Assembly (NCBI GenBank): GCA_030998015.1
Contig: JARWMV010000234.1
Location: 496,001 to 560,000 of the forward strand
DNA from: Ceratorhiza oryzae-sativae
Lineage: Eukaryota; Basidiomycota; Agaricomycetes; Cantharellales; Ceratobasidiaceae
Direction of reading: 5' to 3'
Length of the DNA stretch: 64,000 bases
Under the pieces are notes generated by a model. The model made no database searches. It was given only the letters and a program-made list of their open reading frames with translations, and had not been told where the DNA came from. Position numbers and translations under genes: made by a program. Positions 1-11,903 of the stretch are shown in pieces. The stretch's first letter is position 1, and each line of letters begins with the position of its first letter.

Positions 1-559
1 ATTTGGACCAGAGTGTTGGGCGCATTGTGTATGCGGGTGGCGGCACCCGGCGCCGGCCGAGCGGTGAGTCGAATGGGCGCACGCGGGCTTAGAAAGGAAG
101 TGCGAGCATGCAACTCCGACAAGATGAGCTATGCAGTGCGGCGTCGGGCGCGGCGGGATCGTCGATCGGGAAGCTTACACTAAACGCCGGTCACAGCCAT
201 ATGCGATACAAACAGCGAGCATGGCTTATTCAATGTTCTATCAACAGGACGTGGTGCGGGTAGGCAGTGGATGGCAGAAGCCAGTCATAGAAAAGCCGCA
301 CTACTAGCGTGAGGCAAGGGATGGTCATAGGGGTCATCACGGGACAAGGCGCAAGGAGACCAAAAGGAGAAGTCTAGGGGGATGTGGGAATAAAGATGCA
401 AGTGCGGCGAGAACCGAAACAAATAGAAAGCACAAATAGGGGTAGCAGTATAAAAAGGGATGAGAAACGTTCAGATGAACGATGTACCCATCTGCGCGAG
501 CCCGCGTTGCAAAATTTTTAGGCCCAGAGGAAAGGTCAAGCGAAAAAGGGCACAGCACG
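1..559. other. Gene-free left edge
   Basis: I see no convincing coding region, RNA gene or repeat on either strand. Short open frames here have no recognisable composition. It lies downstream of the stop codon of the PRELI-family gene and probably holds its 3' UTR. Confidence 0.4.
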
Positions 560-1228
560 TTACGACCTCGCTGCCTGCTTTTGCTCCAAAAGCATCCTGA
601 GCACACCCTCAAACCCTTCTCGCCCAAGTTGTGCGTTTTGTCCGAATCGGTCGACGCTAAACTTCTCTACTCGCTCGCCGACGCTCTTCCAGATCGCCAT
701 TCGAGCCTGAATCTCGGCTGTCTGGGAGAATCGGGTCTGGAGCTGGCCGTCCGGCCCACGCACAGGATCGTAGACAATATTTTCCAGCACAGTCACGTAT
801 TGAGAGAGCGAGAGGTTGACAGAGGTGACGGTCGTCCGAGCCGTTGCCGGATCGACAAACGAGATCTCACGCACAAACGCGTCGTCTGAGCCGCCAAGCA
901 ACTACGCCATAGCTCTCAGCTGAGATGTAAATAGGGATCATCGCTCGACTCACCTTGATCATCCATCGCGGGGCTGCCTGTTTGCAGCCCAGTATCCTCT
1001 CGGTGCGAATGACGCCGGTGACGGGATCGACGGACCGGTCTACAACATCGACAGAAACAACATGTGCGCACTTGGGGTTCGGGTACTTGTGGCAGATGCC
1101 GATGTTGACATGGGACCAAGAGTGGCTAGGGCAGACAGGACGCGTCAGACGACTGGGCCGAGCTAGGGCTATCTCGCTGTGTTGTGGGCTTACTTGTAGA
1201 GGAAACTCTGGGAGTAGACGTGGACCAT
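560..1228 (-). CDS. PRELI/MSF1 (Ups1/Ups2-like) mitochondrial lipid-transfer protein
   Basis: Ups/PRELI proteins, with Mdm35, carry phosphatidic acid or phosphatidylserine across the mitochondrial intermembrane space. The spliced protein starts MVHVYSQSFLY and continues with the family signature: NHSWSHV, KYPNPKCAHVVSVDV, VDRSVDPVTGVIRTERIL and APRWMIK, then LLGGSDDAFVREISFVDP. Three exons are inferred. Intron 1 begins GTAAGCCC after CTACAA and ends CCCTAG. Intron 2 begins GTGAGTCG after ATCAAG and ends GCGTAG at about 902. The ATG at 1228 gives the usual very short N-terminus. At about 190 residues it is family-sized. Which paralogue (Ups1 or Ups2/3) cannot be decided by eye. Confidence 0.9.
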
Positions 1229-1258
1229 GGTGTAGTCTATGCGGGGGGAGAGAGAGGA

Positions 1259-1285
1259 GTGGTGGTGGTGGTGGTGGTGGTGGTG
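1259..1285. repeat. (GTG)n microsatellite
   Basis: About nine uninterrupted GTG units lie just upstream of the PRELI-family start codon. On that gene's sense strand it reads (CAC)n, so it falls in the promoter or 5' UTR and may vary in length between strains. Confidence 0.9.
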
Positions 1286-1469
1286 AGTGCGGAGGTTGTG
1301 GGTGTGGAGAGGTGGTGCCGATTTCAATCTCGATGCGCGCGAGAAATTGCTGCGTGAAAGCTCCGGCATGGCTCCTTATCTCAGCTACCCGATAAGCTCC
1401 GATAGCACAGCCACGTCCCAGTCTGGGCATTTCATACATATTGCTACTGCAGAATACATTAAATCCGCT

Positions 1470-4393
1470 TTATTGCGGTCCGCGCCGCTCCGCCTGAGCC
1501 GCCTTGAGCTCTGCCAACCGTGCCTTCATCTTGGGCCTTGATACCGAGGCACCGAAGCATTAGCGATGTGTACATATGACGCCAGCAACAAGACTCACAC
1601 TTCCAACAGACGGGTCTCCAGCAATTGCTTCTCTTCTTGCAACGCTAGCCTGCGTTCGGCATCGAGCTCGGTAAAGACATAGCCACCTTGCCCGTCGTAT
1701 TGAAGCTGGGTTGTGCCGCGTTACTCAAAGTGCAAATGACCATGCGTTCAACACTCACAATCATGTGGTGATATTGCCAGAGCGAGGGTCGATGGGACAC
1801 TGTGAGCAGTGTGATCCCTAGCTTGGTGGCATGCTCAAACATGACACGCTCGACCTCAAGCGTCACCGCGGATGTGCACTCGTCCAAGATAGCGTACTGT
1901 GACGGTTTAGATGAACAACCTGAGAGTTTTATTGCAAGCACTTGCCTTGGGTTCGTGGTAGAACAGCCTGGCCATGGCAATCTGCACTCGAGTCAGCAAC
2001 ACACGACAGCACTGGCGGAGGCTGCCGAAACTGACCCTCTGCTTGTCTCCTCCACTCAAGGCGTCTCTCCACTCCTTTGCCGCGTCCCATCCACCCTCTC
2101 GCTCAACGATATGCTCCATCTGCACCACAGCTAGTGCTTTCAGGAGGTCATCGTCCGTCACGCCTCTCCGGCGCATATCCTCCTTTGTGTCGGGATAGAT
2201 CACTTGGTCCCGCAAGGTACCCAAGCTAAGGTACGGGCGTTGAGGGATATAGGTAAAGTCCCGTGCTGGTGGTTTACGAACAGTCCCGCCTAGAACCAAG
2301 AACATGAATGGATGTTTGGAGAACAATAATTCGAACAAATCACCGTATACTGGCCACAGTCCACCCAGAATTCGGAACAAGGACGATTTGCCACAACCTA
2401 TTTGCGACAGAGTTTCAAGTGCCTGGGCGGAGTTTATAGTGGCAATCACCACTTACCATTTGGCCCAACAATTAACAAATGCCGCTAGAGTGGCAGCGCG
2501 CGGCATTAGTGAATGCTCAGCGCGGACGACAATAGCACTCACCCCTGGCTGGACAAAGAAACTCAATGACCGAACCAATATGTCTCCATTAGGGCTAACA
2601 ATTGGCACCCCCTCGAACTGGATTTCGTCTGACTCGATGACGGTTCCCCGGCCTTGCAGTACTATCCAAGTAATCTCAGTGACTCTAACCGGATCGAAGG
2701 ATTGGGATAATATACATACCCCGGGCGTTCTGCTCAACGCTCGCACTGCTCACCAGTGCCTTTTCAAACTTGGCCTTTTGGACATCCCGCATTGTGTCCA
2801 TGAGCAGCGAGACCCGAGCCGTATAACCCGCAAGTTCGGCAAGCTCCTTGTACGAGTACATGACACGCCCAAATGCGTCAGAGGAAGAGAGTAAAAGTCG
2901 ACGGTTCGTGACGAAGCCTATGGGCGATATGTTAGCCAAGCCAGCATTTCAATCATCCAGCAGCTCACTCTCTGTTCGCCCTCCGAGATCGCTCTTGCCG
3001 ATCCCCGGAAGCTTAAAGAACACCGGGATGGCGCAAATGCACAGCTAAACACCGGTTCAGTCTGTGCGACCCTTGAATCCGCTTGCCAACTCACTCCGAA
3101 GCATCCCCACATCCACTTTACAATGCCCTCCTCTACGACACCATGCCACAGGCGTCTTCGCAGAACAAAGTTGATGTGCTTGACAAGTGCAAAGTAGTCT
3201 CTCTCCACAAGCATCTTTTCGGCTTCCGCTCCACCGAAAAATGCGATCTCTTCCGAATGTTCAAGCAATCGAGAGTGCGTGGCACGCAGTGACCCGGTGA
3301 GAGCTGCTTCGGTTGCTGCGTACTGCCCAAAGGGTGGTGTGAGAGATTTCACTATGCATAGGTTGAGATGTTTATTGATTAACAACGCCGGCATAAGATT
3401 GGCAGGGCTACTCACGCAATGCAGCGCTCAGTTGAACCAATGCAGTGAGCAGAATAAGGCCCTCTGCCCCAACGTTCTGCGAGAGCTGATAATTATAAAG
3501 AATCACATCGAGCACCGGCTTTGCGAGGTTGGAGTACATAGCCGCAAGATGCGCAGAGAAGCGTTGGATATCCGTGGTGATCATCTGGTCAGGATTCTTG
3601 ATTCTATCATCGAGATTGGCTTCAAAGTTCGTAAGTAATGAGAGGGCAAAGACATGCCGAGTTCTACTTACACATTTTATAGTACACCTTGTCCTCGCCA
3701 TTCTCGGTGCCGAGGTAGGTATCAAGGACTTGGTTGGTGAGTCTGGTGCGATAGGCAATGGCAATTTTGGTCTGGATGTATCCGAGCATGCTGTTGGTAT
3801 ATGTGGCTGGGATAGCAACGAGGAGCCACCGGAGTAGGTTGAGAAGGAATGGAACAGTCTCTGCCCGAACAAGAGATGCTACAATTCTGGATAGTGTCCA
3901 ACGTGAATGAGAGCTACTTCTGGTAGGGTGCCAACTCACCTGCCATCAAGATCGGCAACGTATAAACTCAAAACTGTCCTAAAAACAAGGAAGCCAGAAT
4001 GGATGGCCAACATCATTGCCTCTTTAGACGTCCATCCAGGTATAACTATCTTCAATATGTGTTTCAATCGCGCATAGAATACGGCATCAACCTGACGTAG
4101 CCGGTTTAGGATGTCCTCACTATCCGAACCTCAGTAGCACTTGCCTTGACACGTTCTTTCTTGGCTCCGGTTGCGTCCCCTGCTCTTTCTTTCCCCTTTC
4201 GCCTAGAGGACCGAGTGTCCTCAGCTCCTCTGGGTTTGACAAAGTTGTTGTACGTGTTCGCAAGGCAGTAGGCGACAAATGCAGCCTTCAAGATCCGTTG
4301 GATGGCTGGTCTGTGCGCCGAGTACTTGCTCGAAAGTTGGGCGAACGACGGGAGGCTCTGGGTCGCCCCTCGCAGCGTCGACTGGGCTGCCAT
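1470..4393 (-). CDS. Peroxisomal ABCD half-transporter (Pxa1/Pxa2, ALDP type)
   Basis: ABCD half-transporters dimerise in the peroxisomal membrane and import acyl-CoA for beta-oxidation. The N-terminus [17 protein letters not shown] and the run [18 protein letters not shown] are typical. Next come the ABC_membrane_2 region ([30 protein letters not shown]), the EAA-like motif [17 protein letters not shown], Walker [14 protein letters not shown], the signature ALSGGDKQR, Walker [12 protein letters not shown], the switch VSHRP, and a charged tail ending AERRGPQ. There are many introns of about 50 nt. One (4092-4144) uses a GC donor, after which the protein resumes [14 protein letters not shown]. 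The gene is divergent from homoserine kinase, 197 bp between start codons. Confidence 0.93.
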
Positions 4394-4590
4394 TTGGGGG
4401 AACACACGTAGGTGATGGTGCACACCCAACGCTGGAGGACGGCTTTCACGTGGGTCATCCCATCAATAAATCACATGGGCCACACAGTAAGCGCCGGTGC
4501 GACAGGTCACGTGCTAGAAATGGTAAAACCGATTGACCGACGGGTGGAAATTGAAGAGAGATCAACGACGACCGACGCATACACAAGCTC
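4394..4590. promoter_or_regulatory. Shared divergent promoter of ABCD transporter and homoserine kinase
   Basis: Only 197 bp separate the two start codons, so both promoters must lie here or overlap the 5' UTRs. I see no clear TATA box or named operator. Confidence 0.5.
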
Positions 4591-5766
4591 ATGCGCCAAT
4601 TTACGATCACCGTACCAGCTACCAGTGCTAATATTGGCCCCGGATTTGATGTCGTCGGCCTCTCACTCTCGCTGCATCTGACTTTGACCGTCAGCCATGC
4701 TCCCTACGCCCCTACCCCGCCTTCATCTCCTCCCGATGCGCCAAAAATAACCTACTCTGGTGAGGGTGCAGACCACGTACCCTCGACGCCTACAAAAACC
4801 TGACTACGCGCGTCGCACTCTATGTCTTGCGCTGCAACGGCCACGTTTATTTCCCTCCCGAACTCACTCTACATGCGCACAACGAGATTCCGTTTGGACG
4901 AGGGCTCGGCTCGAGTGGGGCGGCTGTAGTCGCTGGTGTACTCCTAGGCAATGCGCTAGGTTCTTTGGGGCTTTCTCAAGAAAGGCTGCTTGATTATGCG
5001 CTCATGGTTGAACGCCATCCGGATAACGTCGCAGCCGCGCTCGTAGGAGGATTCATTGGGTCATATCTTCGCGAACTTGATGCCGCCGCAACCGAAGCTG
5101 CATCTGTTCCACTTGCAGAGGTCTTACCAGAATACCCTCCTGAATCCGGACCAGAGTGGGGCAAAGACCCGCCCAACGCCCCGATCGGAATTGGGCACCA
5201 TGTTCGATTCAAGTGGGCACCAGAGATCAAGGCCGTTGCAATAATCCCGCAGTTTGAGGTCAGTACGGCCAAAGCTCGAGATGTGCTCCCGACTCAATAC
5301 TCTAGGAAAGACGTGGTACGTTCAGTTGCAGTTTTAATTAATACGCTTTTCGCTGACAATCATCCAAAGGTTTTCAACCTACAAAGGCTGGCCGTTTTGA
5401 CTACTGCTCTGGGACAATCGCCTCCAGATCCGGAGCTCATATACGAAGCCATGAAGGATCGCGTACACCAGCCTTATCGAAAGGAGCTGGTAAGCTAAAT
5501 ACGCATCATGTCAGAGCATGGAGCTGAAGTTTCTGGTATGGCAGATCCCGGGTCTCCCACGTATCCTTTCTTCGCTCACGCCCATGACCCATCCTGGCCT
5601 ACTGGGAATATGCTTATCCGGTGCGGGTCCCACTATACTGGCACTAGCAACAGGAGGATATGATAATATTGCTGGCGAGGCAGCGCGACTCTTCAAAGAA
5701 GAAGGAATCGAGGTTGTATACAAGATCTTGAGTATCGCCGGAGGAAGTGTGGTAACACATAGATAA
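4591..5766 (+). CDS. THR1: Homoserine kinase (threonine biosynthesis), frame broken once
   Basis: Phosphorylates homoserine in threonine synthesis. It is a GHMP kinase: N-terminus [23 protein letters not shown] loop [17 protein letters not shown], then [16 protein letters not shown] and the C-terminal motif [12 protein letters not shown]. Two introns are supported. The first is 5316-5369 (54 nt, in frame, no stop), joining SRKDV to [10 protein letters not shown]. The second starts GTAAGCTA after KEL, with acceptor GGCAG before IPGLP. The frame breaks at 4780-4782: after SGEGADHVP the conserved continuation [15 protein letters not shown] is in the -1 frame with no room for an intron. One more C in the CCC run would restore it. 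I therefore treat this as a functional gene with a sequence error, although a true mutation cannot be excluded. Confidence 0.92.
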
Positions 5767-5996
5767 TAGGTGCGATGGAATATACTTATTACAACATCTT
5801 GATAACTTGGATTGTCTGGGAAATTTTCATGCACTCAATAAACGTACAAATCAGACTTGCGTTTAGTCTTCAAAACTCATATTCTATTTCTTCAATCATT
5901 ATTAGAGTCGCCACATCCAACGATGGATACCATCCAAAAGAGTAAAACAGAAAATCGTAAAGGATAATAATCGCGAGGCCTCTAACATGGCAACGT

Positions 5997-8900
5997 CTAG
6001 AGGTATGCACCTAGCCCAACAGCCCTCACCTTGTCAGGTATGCTCCCCCCGAGCCCCTTCACCAGTTGAATGAGTTCGCCGCGAATGTCGTCCCCAATCA
6101 TGTCAGGCGACTCAGGATCAAGCACAAAGGCAAAGACCGCAAGCAAATGGTCGATGTGCGGAGCCAAGGCGTCAGGGTTGGTCTTGGACAAATGGATGAT
6201 TGCCTGGAAAACAGGCCGGTTCTCAAGGAAGTCATGTTTGAGGGGGAGTGCGGATACAAAGACAGGCATGACCTATGAATAACGGTATAAGTCGGTTACC
6301 AGTTGGTAGAGCACGTAGTACAGACCTGGTCCAAAGGCATTGAGCTTGGGCTCTTCAGCAACATTCTTGCTACACAACCAGTAGCGTTATCCTTAGCGTT
6401 GAACTGGGCGTGTGGTGCACCATCGGCAACAACAAAATATGGTCTTAGAGCAGTCAAGATCGCAAAGTACTGTCCGCTCATATCGACCTCGCTGTTCTCC
6501 ACAAGTACACCCATAGCAAATGCAGCGTTGCTTCGCACCTCAGCGTCCTCGTCTGAAAACCCTTGAGAAATGAGCGTGAATACATCCTGGGTGAACGGCG
6601 ATATCCCAGCCTTCATCCCAGAAATGATTTCGCCAAGAGAGCCGATGGTCGAGGTACGCTCGCTGAGCGAACGGTTCTTGGACTGGAGAGCCTATCAGTC
6701 TGTGTTCCATACTTGGAAAATTAGGACTGACATAATACTTGGCAAGAAGCGGGAACAGTTGTGGGAACAAGACAGCAAAGTCCGGTCCAAGGATACTAGC
6801 AAACGATGCAACGAGATCGCTCGCGGCAGAAATGAGCACCTGGTCGTACTCGGCTTGATCTTCGTTATCGTCGGCCTCTTCATCATCCTGGTCAGGATCC
6901 TGCTGGCAGAGCGCCTTGCCCTCAAGGACTTCAGACACAAAACGGACCATGGTTTCGAGGTCTACCAATAAAGTGGAGTCAGCACATGGCTTCAGCGGGG
7001 GATAATTCGAAGGAGGTGTCAGTGACTTGAATGGGGTCCGAAGACTAACTCTCATAACAAATTGAATTGCTCGAGTATAAAATATTGCATCATCGAATAA
7101 CGACGAAAAGCCAGGTACTTACGTCCTTCAGCAAGGCCGGGACCGACCTTCGCTAGGGTCTCGCTCAGGCTTTGGCACAAGTTAGCAACGACGTTCCTAT
7201 CGAATTAAATTATTCAGTTCCGCGTAAAGAGCATATAGACGATAAAGAAGGTCAGAAAATACGCGTTCGTCGCATGACTCCTTAGGAGTATCGAAGTGAG
7301 CTGAGTTAACGTTGTGATATCTTCACGCGAAAAGCACAAGCTCTGGTGGACAAGCCTCGGACTCACTTATCGTCTTCAGTCTCCCACATGACAAATATCT
7401 CGGGCATAACGTGGGTGATCAAGTCTTTGACGTTTTGGTGTAAAGGAACCTGCTGTATGATGGGTGAATAACCTGTCGGAATTTCGAGACAAAATGCTTA
7501 CCACTTGGCTGCCAGGAACCCACTCAGCAGGGGTAGAGAGCTCGTAGAAAGTTTGGATGATTTCGAACAAAGAAGTCACGGCAGATTTGCGAATACCCTC
7601 GTAGTAATGGGAGAGGAGCTCCACGAGCTCGTGTACACACGGCTCGACGTATGGCAGGAAATGATTGCGAGTAAATTGGAATACGGTGCCAATGGTGTCG
7701 GCAGCTATTTCCTTCTCGACAGCAATAGCACTATTGACAGCGAGTTCCTTTTCCTCATCAACTTCTTCGATATCAATTGACTCCGAATCAGCAGATATAG
7801 GAATGGCGTCCGAGGAAGAGTTGCCAGTGGCCTTCTTGAGCTCCCTAAGCTCCTTAGCTGCGGCCAATTCAGTACGCGATTCAACAAATAAAATTTTCAG
7901 CTCACCAAACGCAGTATCCTCGCCTCCCTCTTCTTGCTTACAGCTCGCAATAAGCGCGGGAACAACGCGGTCGAGGTACGGAGCGAACTCTTCCTCGAAC
8001 ACTCGAGCCATGACGCCAAATATTAGGAAACTACACTCGCGAAGGCGTGCAGAATCCAGCGACATTCCCTCAAAAGCGTTGTTCATGACAGGCTCGAAAT
8101 AAGGGCGGAAGTGTTCCCGGCCAACAGCATCGGCAAGAGTGCCGACAGTGTCCATGGCAATTCCTCGTAGTTCCTGATCACTCCCTTCGTTCGTGAGCAA
8201 GAGGAATGGTTGTAGCCGCTGCATCGTTGGCTGGAAATAAGGCAAGAAGCCTAATTTCGCAGCGTGAGCGGCGGACCCAATCGCGCCAGTGACGATCCCT
8301 TTGACTGGATTGGGAGCCGTGTCGAGCAATCCAGAGAGGCGCTCCATAAGTTGAGGGAGATACTGGGCGATTGAGTCGCCAAGATCTCGAGAAAGTCGTC
8401 CAGGGCGGTGCAAGCAGCTCCTTGAGTGTCGGCATTATTGATCATGTCAAGGAGAATGGGAAGAATGGTGGCATGGCGGCCTACGACTTCTTCCTCCAAC
8501 CATTCACAGGTGCATCCAAGAGCCGCTAGAGCAGCCTTACGCACAACTGGATGAGGGTCGGCAAACCCTGTGTCAATTAGCGGCCAGAGCTGGTCCATGT
8601 GAGGACGAATGTATTCAGAACAGCCCTCAAGAGTTACCGCGAACGCTGTAAGCGCAGCTTTGCGTTGTCCAGGGTCAGAAGACGCCATATATTGGCCAAC
8701 AATATTGTGGAGAGTAGGGAAGACCTGGGACGGGGGCAAGGAAGTAGCGAGCTCATCGATTACCCGGAACGCAGTCTACAGCAAAGTCAGTCTATTGTAC
8801 TGGCTCAAGTGTAAATCCTTACCCTTGATGGACACTCATCATCAGCATCCTCGGTATCCTCCTCGGTTCCTATGGGCATTAGACCTTCGAGAATGGGCTT

Positions 8901-10105
8901 GGCGAGATTAAGGCTCTGAATCCTGTTCTTTTTGCTGGAGGCACGTTAGTGTTGAAACGCTTCAGGATTGTCAAACGCACTATTTCACGGTCCAGGTCAA
9001 CGAATTGAGAGACATAATCCGCAAGGAGCTGTCATAGTTTTTGTTTCCTCCACATCGCAAGAAAAATTCAACCATCTGAGGCATATGCTTAGATAACAAC
9101 GGAGTTTCCTGAAACAAATGGTTAACGGGTTCATCCCAGGTGTATAGCATACGCACCAAAATCAACAGCGTCTCAAATACGTCGAACACACTTCGTGCCC
9201 CCTCCTCGTTACCTCGCTCGAGGCAATCGGCAAGAACTTCGATCATGCCAGGGATGAGGCTTTGGAATTGTTTCTGGGTCACGTAAGTAATGGCAGGATG
9301 CAGGGCAGGTTGGCTTACGATTTCCGCCCTTTGATCAGTGTCAATATATTGCGCGACTTGTCCCAGACACTTGACGGCCGTAACACGAACTTCGGCACTC
9401 TCTGGATCACGAATGAGATTGCTGAACAGCTCAAAGAACGTGGAAAGGCGCTCGGAGACCTCATCCATCAGGCTATCCAGGATAGTGAATAATACGTAGA
9501 CGCCAACTTCGCGATGGGATGCGGTGGTAGAAACGCATGATGCTTCAACCCAGGGGATCAATTCGCGCCAAGTAACCTGCTGTGTACCACCTTGGAGCTC
9601 ATACTGTGCAATGGCTGCAATGACACGTGCAATAGTATGGCGAACAATCGACGCGGGTTCGCTAAGTATAACTTGAGTAATCCTCTCCTTGATCGCACTT
9701 CGAAGGTTTTGAGGCACGCCAACCCAAAGTTGGCCCTGGTGCTGGTTAACGCGTTTCCGTAGCTCCACAGCGGCGAGTTGACGGATCTAGGGTGAGTTAG
9801 CACTTGACTAATCCACATTTAATTGCCGCACATTTTGATCAGGCGACGAGGTGATAATTTCAAAGAGAGCCGGGATGCAGTCCGAGCTTGTCCAATAATT
9901 CTTGGCTAATGTAGCAGTTGCCTACAACGCGTATGAGAGTGTGACGGCGCAAAATACGCGCATAAACATACAGCTTTAATGACATTGGTATCAGGGGCAA
10001 CAGTTTGCCCTAAGAGGTCGTGAAGATTTTTAATATAGGTGGGCTGGGGGGCAGACGATCAGCACATCGCCCTAACCCTTTCGCCACCAATAAACGTACG
10101 TCCAT
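5997..10105 (-). CDS. KAP123: Importin beta-family karyopherin, Kap123/importin-4 type
   Basis: A nuclear import receptor, in yeast mainly for ribosomal proteins and histones H3/H4. The first exon encodes only MD. After an intron the protein continues PTYIKNLHDLLGQTVAPDTN, then ATATLAKNYWTSSDCIPALF and VRQLAAVELRKRVNQH, the characteristic importin-4 N-terminus. The rest is HEAT repeats (for example DPHPVVRKAALAALGCTCEW and SGLLDTAPNPVKGIVTGAIG), with an acidic stretch DPDQDDEEADDNEDQ and ending VRAVGLGAYL. About a dozen short introns. Roughly 1,050 residues, normal for the family. No frame breaks seen in the long exons. Confidence 0.93.
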
Positions 10106-11228
10106 AGCGTATGAGGGTACAAGATATCCTTTTGAATGCGCTCTATTGAGGTTGTCGCAGGAACGCGCCTGGACTCGTAAGTGGACGTAAAGGGGGCGCG
10201 ATGGAGGAATTCAGACCAAATTTTCTGCACGGGCCATTTTTAGGGGACTCGTCACGTGGGATGGATGAAAATCACAACACTCGGTCAAATAAGCCCTCAT
10301 ACGGATACACATCTCCTGGGAGCTTAGTGACACTATCAAGCATTCATGGGGCTTGGGCGCGTTTAATAATGGTGTGTATAGAGTTTCCTCACAGGAAATG
10401 ACCCAACCTGAAAGACGTGTTAGTCCTGGTTTAGTTCTCTCGTCTTCTGTTGTAACAGTGAGCCCAGGTTGGACACACAGCTATCTTTTTAAAATATCGA
10501 ATACATCCGCTCATTTAACGTATTTTCGCTCCTAGTTTGCCTCAACGATGACGGCTGGGGCTATGAACTCTGCCTTTAGATGCCAATACTGCGATCAAAG
10601 CAGATAGGGATTTGGGTCCCAAAATCAAGTTGTGGCTGAAATGAAACGACTTTTCATCGATGGACGATTGCGAGACAGGGTTTAGGCGGCCGAGATATAA
10701 TCACAGATCGTAAATTCTATATATACACAGAAGTGGATACCAAATAAAGAGAAAGAGTGGTGTCAGACATAGTCTTACATTTTGTGCGTTTAATGAGTCT
10801 AAAGGGACAGTTTTTTTTAGCTCAAATAATCCCCAATGATGCTTCTCTGTTCAAATCATGGCAGAGCTGAACGCCGCACCATCACATGATTCGGACAAGG
10901 TTGCCCTACCAGCGCACCCAGAGTTGCATTACTTATTGATATAGCATCTGAATCTATTTATCACTTGGACACAATAAGGAAGTAATGCATTTGTATCTAG
11001 TCCAATTGTTCTGAAAGTAGGCAGGCACATTTGGTTAGCGGTCTATCATCTTTGTTCTAGAATCTTTGAGCTTCCGAGGGAACAGTTACAATACATTAGA
11101 TAACGGATTCGCGGAAGTAGAACCGAAGCCACTGTAGAATATTGGCGCGTTCGAATCGCTGGTACGCATATAGTGCATGCATACCGAGGATTTCTATATA
11201 TAATACTTGATTCCACAAAGTTAGATAA
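10106..11228. other. Gene-free stretch upstream of the importin gene
   Basis: About 1.1 kb of AT-rich sequence with no open frame that looks coding. It should contain the importin promoter near 10106. Nothing repeated or tRNA-like was recognised apart from the tRNA that follows. Confidence 0.5.
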
Positions 11229-11311
11229 GACCTCTTAGCTCAGTGGTAGAGCGTGAGATTCCAGTCTTTGGTAGCTCCTCAAGGTCATCCGTTCAACTCG
11301 GGTAGGGGTCA
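11229..11311 (+). tRNA. tRNA-Trp (CCA) with an 11-nt intron
   Basis: A full cloverleaf can be folded. Acceptor strand GACCTCT pairs with AGGGGTC, discriminator A at 11311. The D arm is GCTC-AGTGGTA-GAGC, the T arm ATCCG-TTCAACT-CGGGT, the variable loop AGGTC. The anticodon CCA is at 11261-11263. The gap between D arm and variable loop is 11 nt too long, and an intron at 11265-11275 (TCTTTGGTAGC), one base 3' of the anticodon, restores a 17-nt anticodon arm. Its TGG can pair with CCA, the standard anticodon-intron helix. The anticodon stem then has one A-C mismatch (position 31-39). A TTTT terminator follows. Confidence 0.88.
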
Positions 11312-11903
11312 AATCGTTTTGAAATTTTGTTTAGCGGCACTACCATCAACTCTCATACGCTACCTGGTGATTTTGGTTGGCAAAATGTCTATTATATTTG
11401 CGTCTCGGTGGCTCGTTCAACGTATGAATTGCGTATATATGGTGATTGATCAGTGGGTTATTCGTTGAACAGCCCATTCGCCACACAAGCACCAGCTTAT
11501 TATACCCCGATAAACCACCCTCATCGACCACAGCTCAATGCCTCTGTCGATGGGGAAAGTGCCCTCGAACGGCTCAGCCCGTGTGACGAATGATCAGACG
11601 CGGCCATGGTGGCAGAACAGGGACAAGCCAAAAAAATATTATCCGATCGCCTTTTGCAGCCGAGCCGACCGGATCCAGTTGGATCGTGGTTGTGTAATCG
11701 TGAGTTTCAGCGCCCAGGACTCACTTGCCGTCGACTACAATTAAGGAGCTTGCGTGATGATCCACATACCGTCACAGCCGATTCCTATTTTACCGCTGGT
11801 TCCCATGCGTTATTCTCGCCCACCCAAAAACAGCCCCTCCTTTTCTACACCTGCCAACTCCCCAGTCCCTAAGCACACTTATAATTTCTGACACCTCTGC
11901 GAA
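11312..11903. other. Gene-free stretch between tRNA-Trp and the TPR gene
   Basis: About 590 bp with no coding signal that I trust. It holds the tRNA terminator and, at its right end, the pyrimidine-rich 5' UTR and promoter of the TPR gene. Confidence 0.45.
11317..11320 (+). terminator. RNA polymerase III T-run terminator
   Basis: TTTT six bases past the tRNA-Trp discriminator base, the usual Pol III stop signal. Confidence 0.6.

Noticed and set aside
11140..11170. GCGTTCGAATCGC resembling a tRNA T-arm upstream of tRNA-Trp
   Set aside because: No matching acceptor stem, D arm or box A within range.
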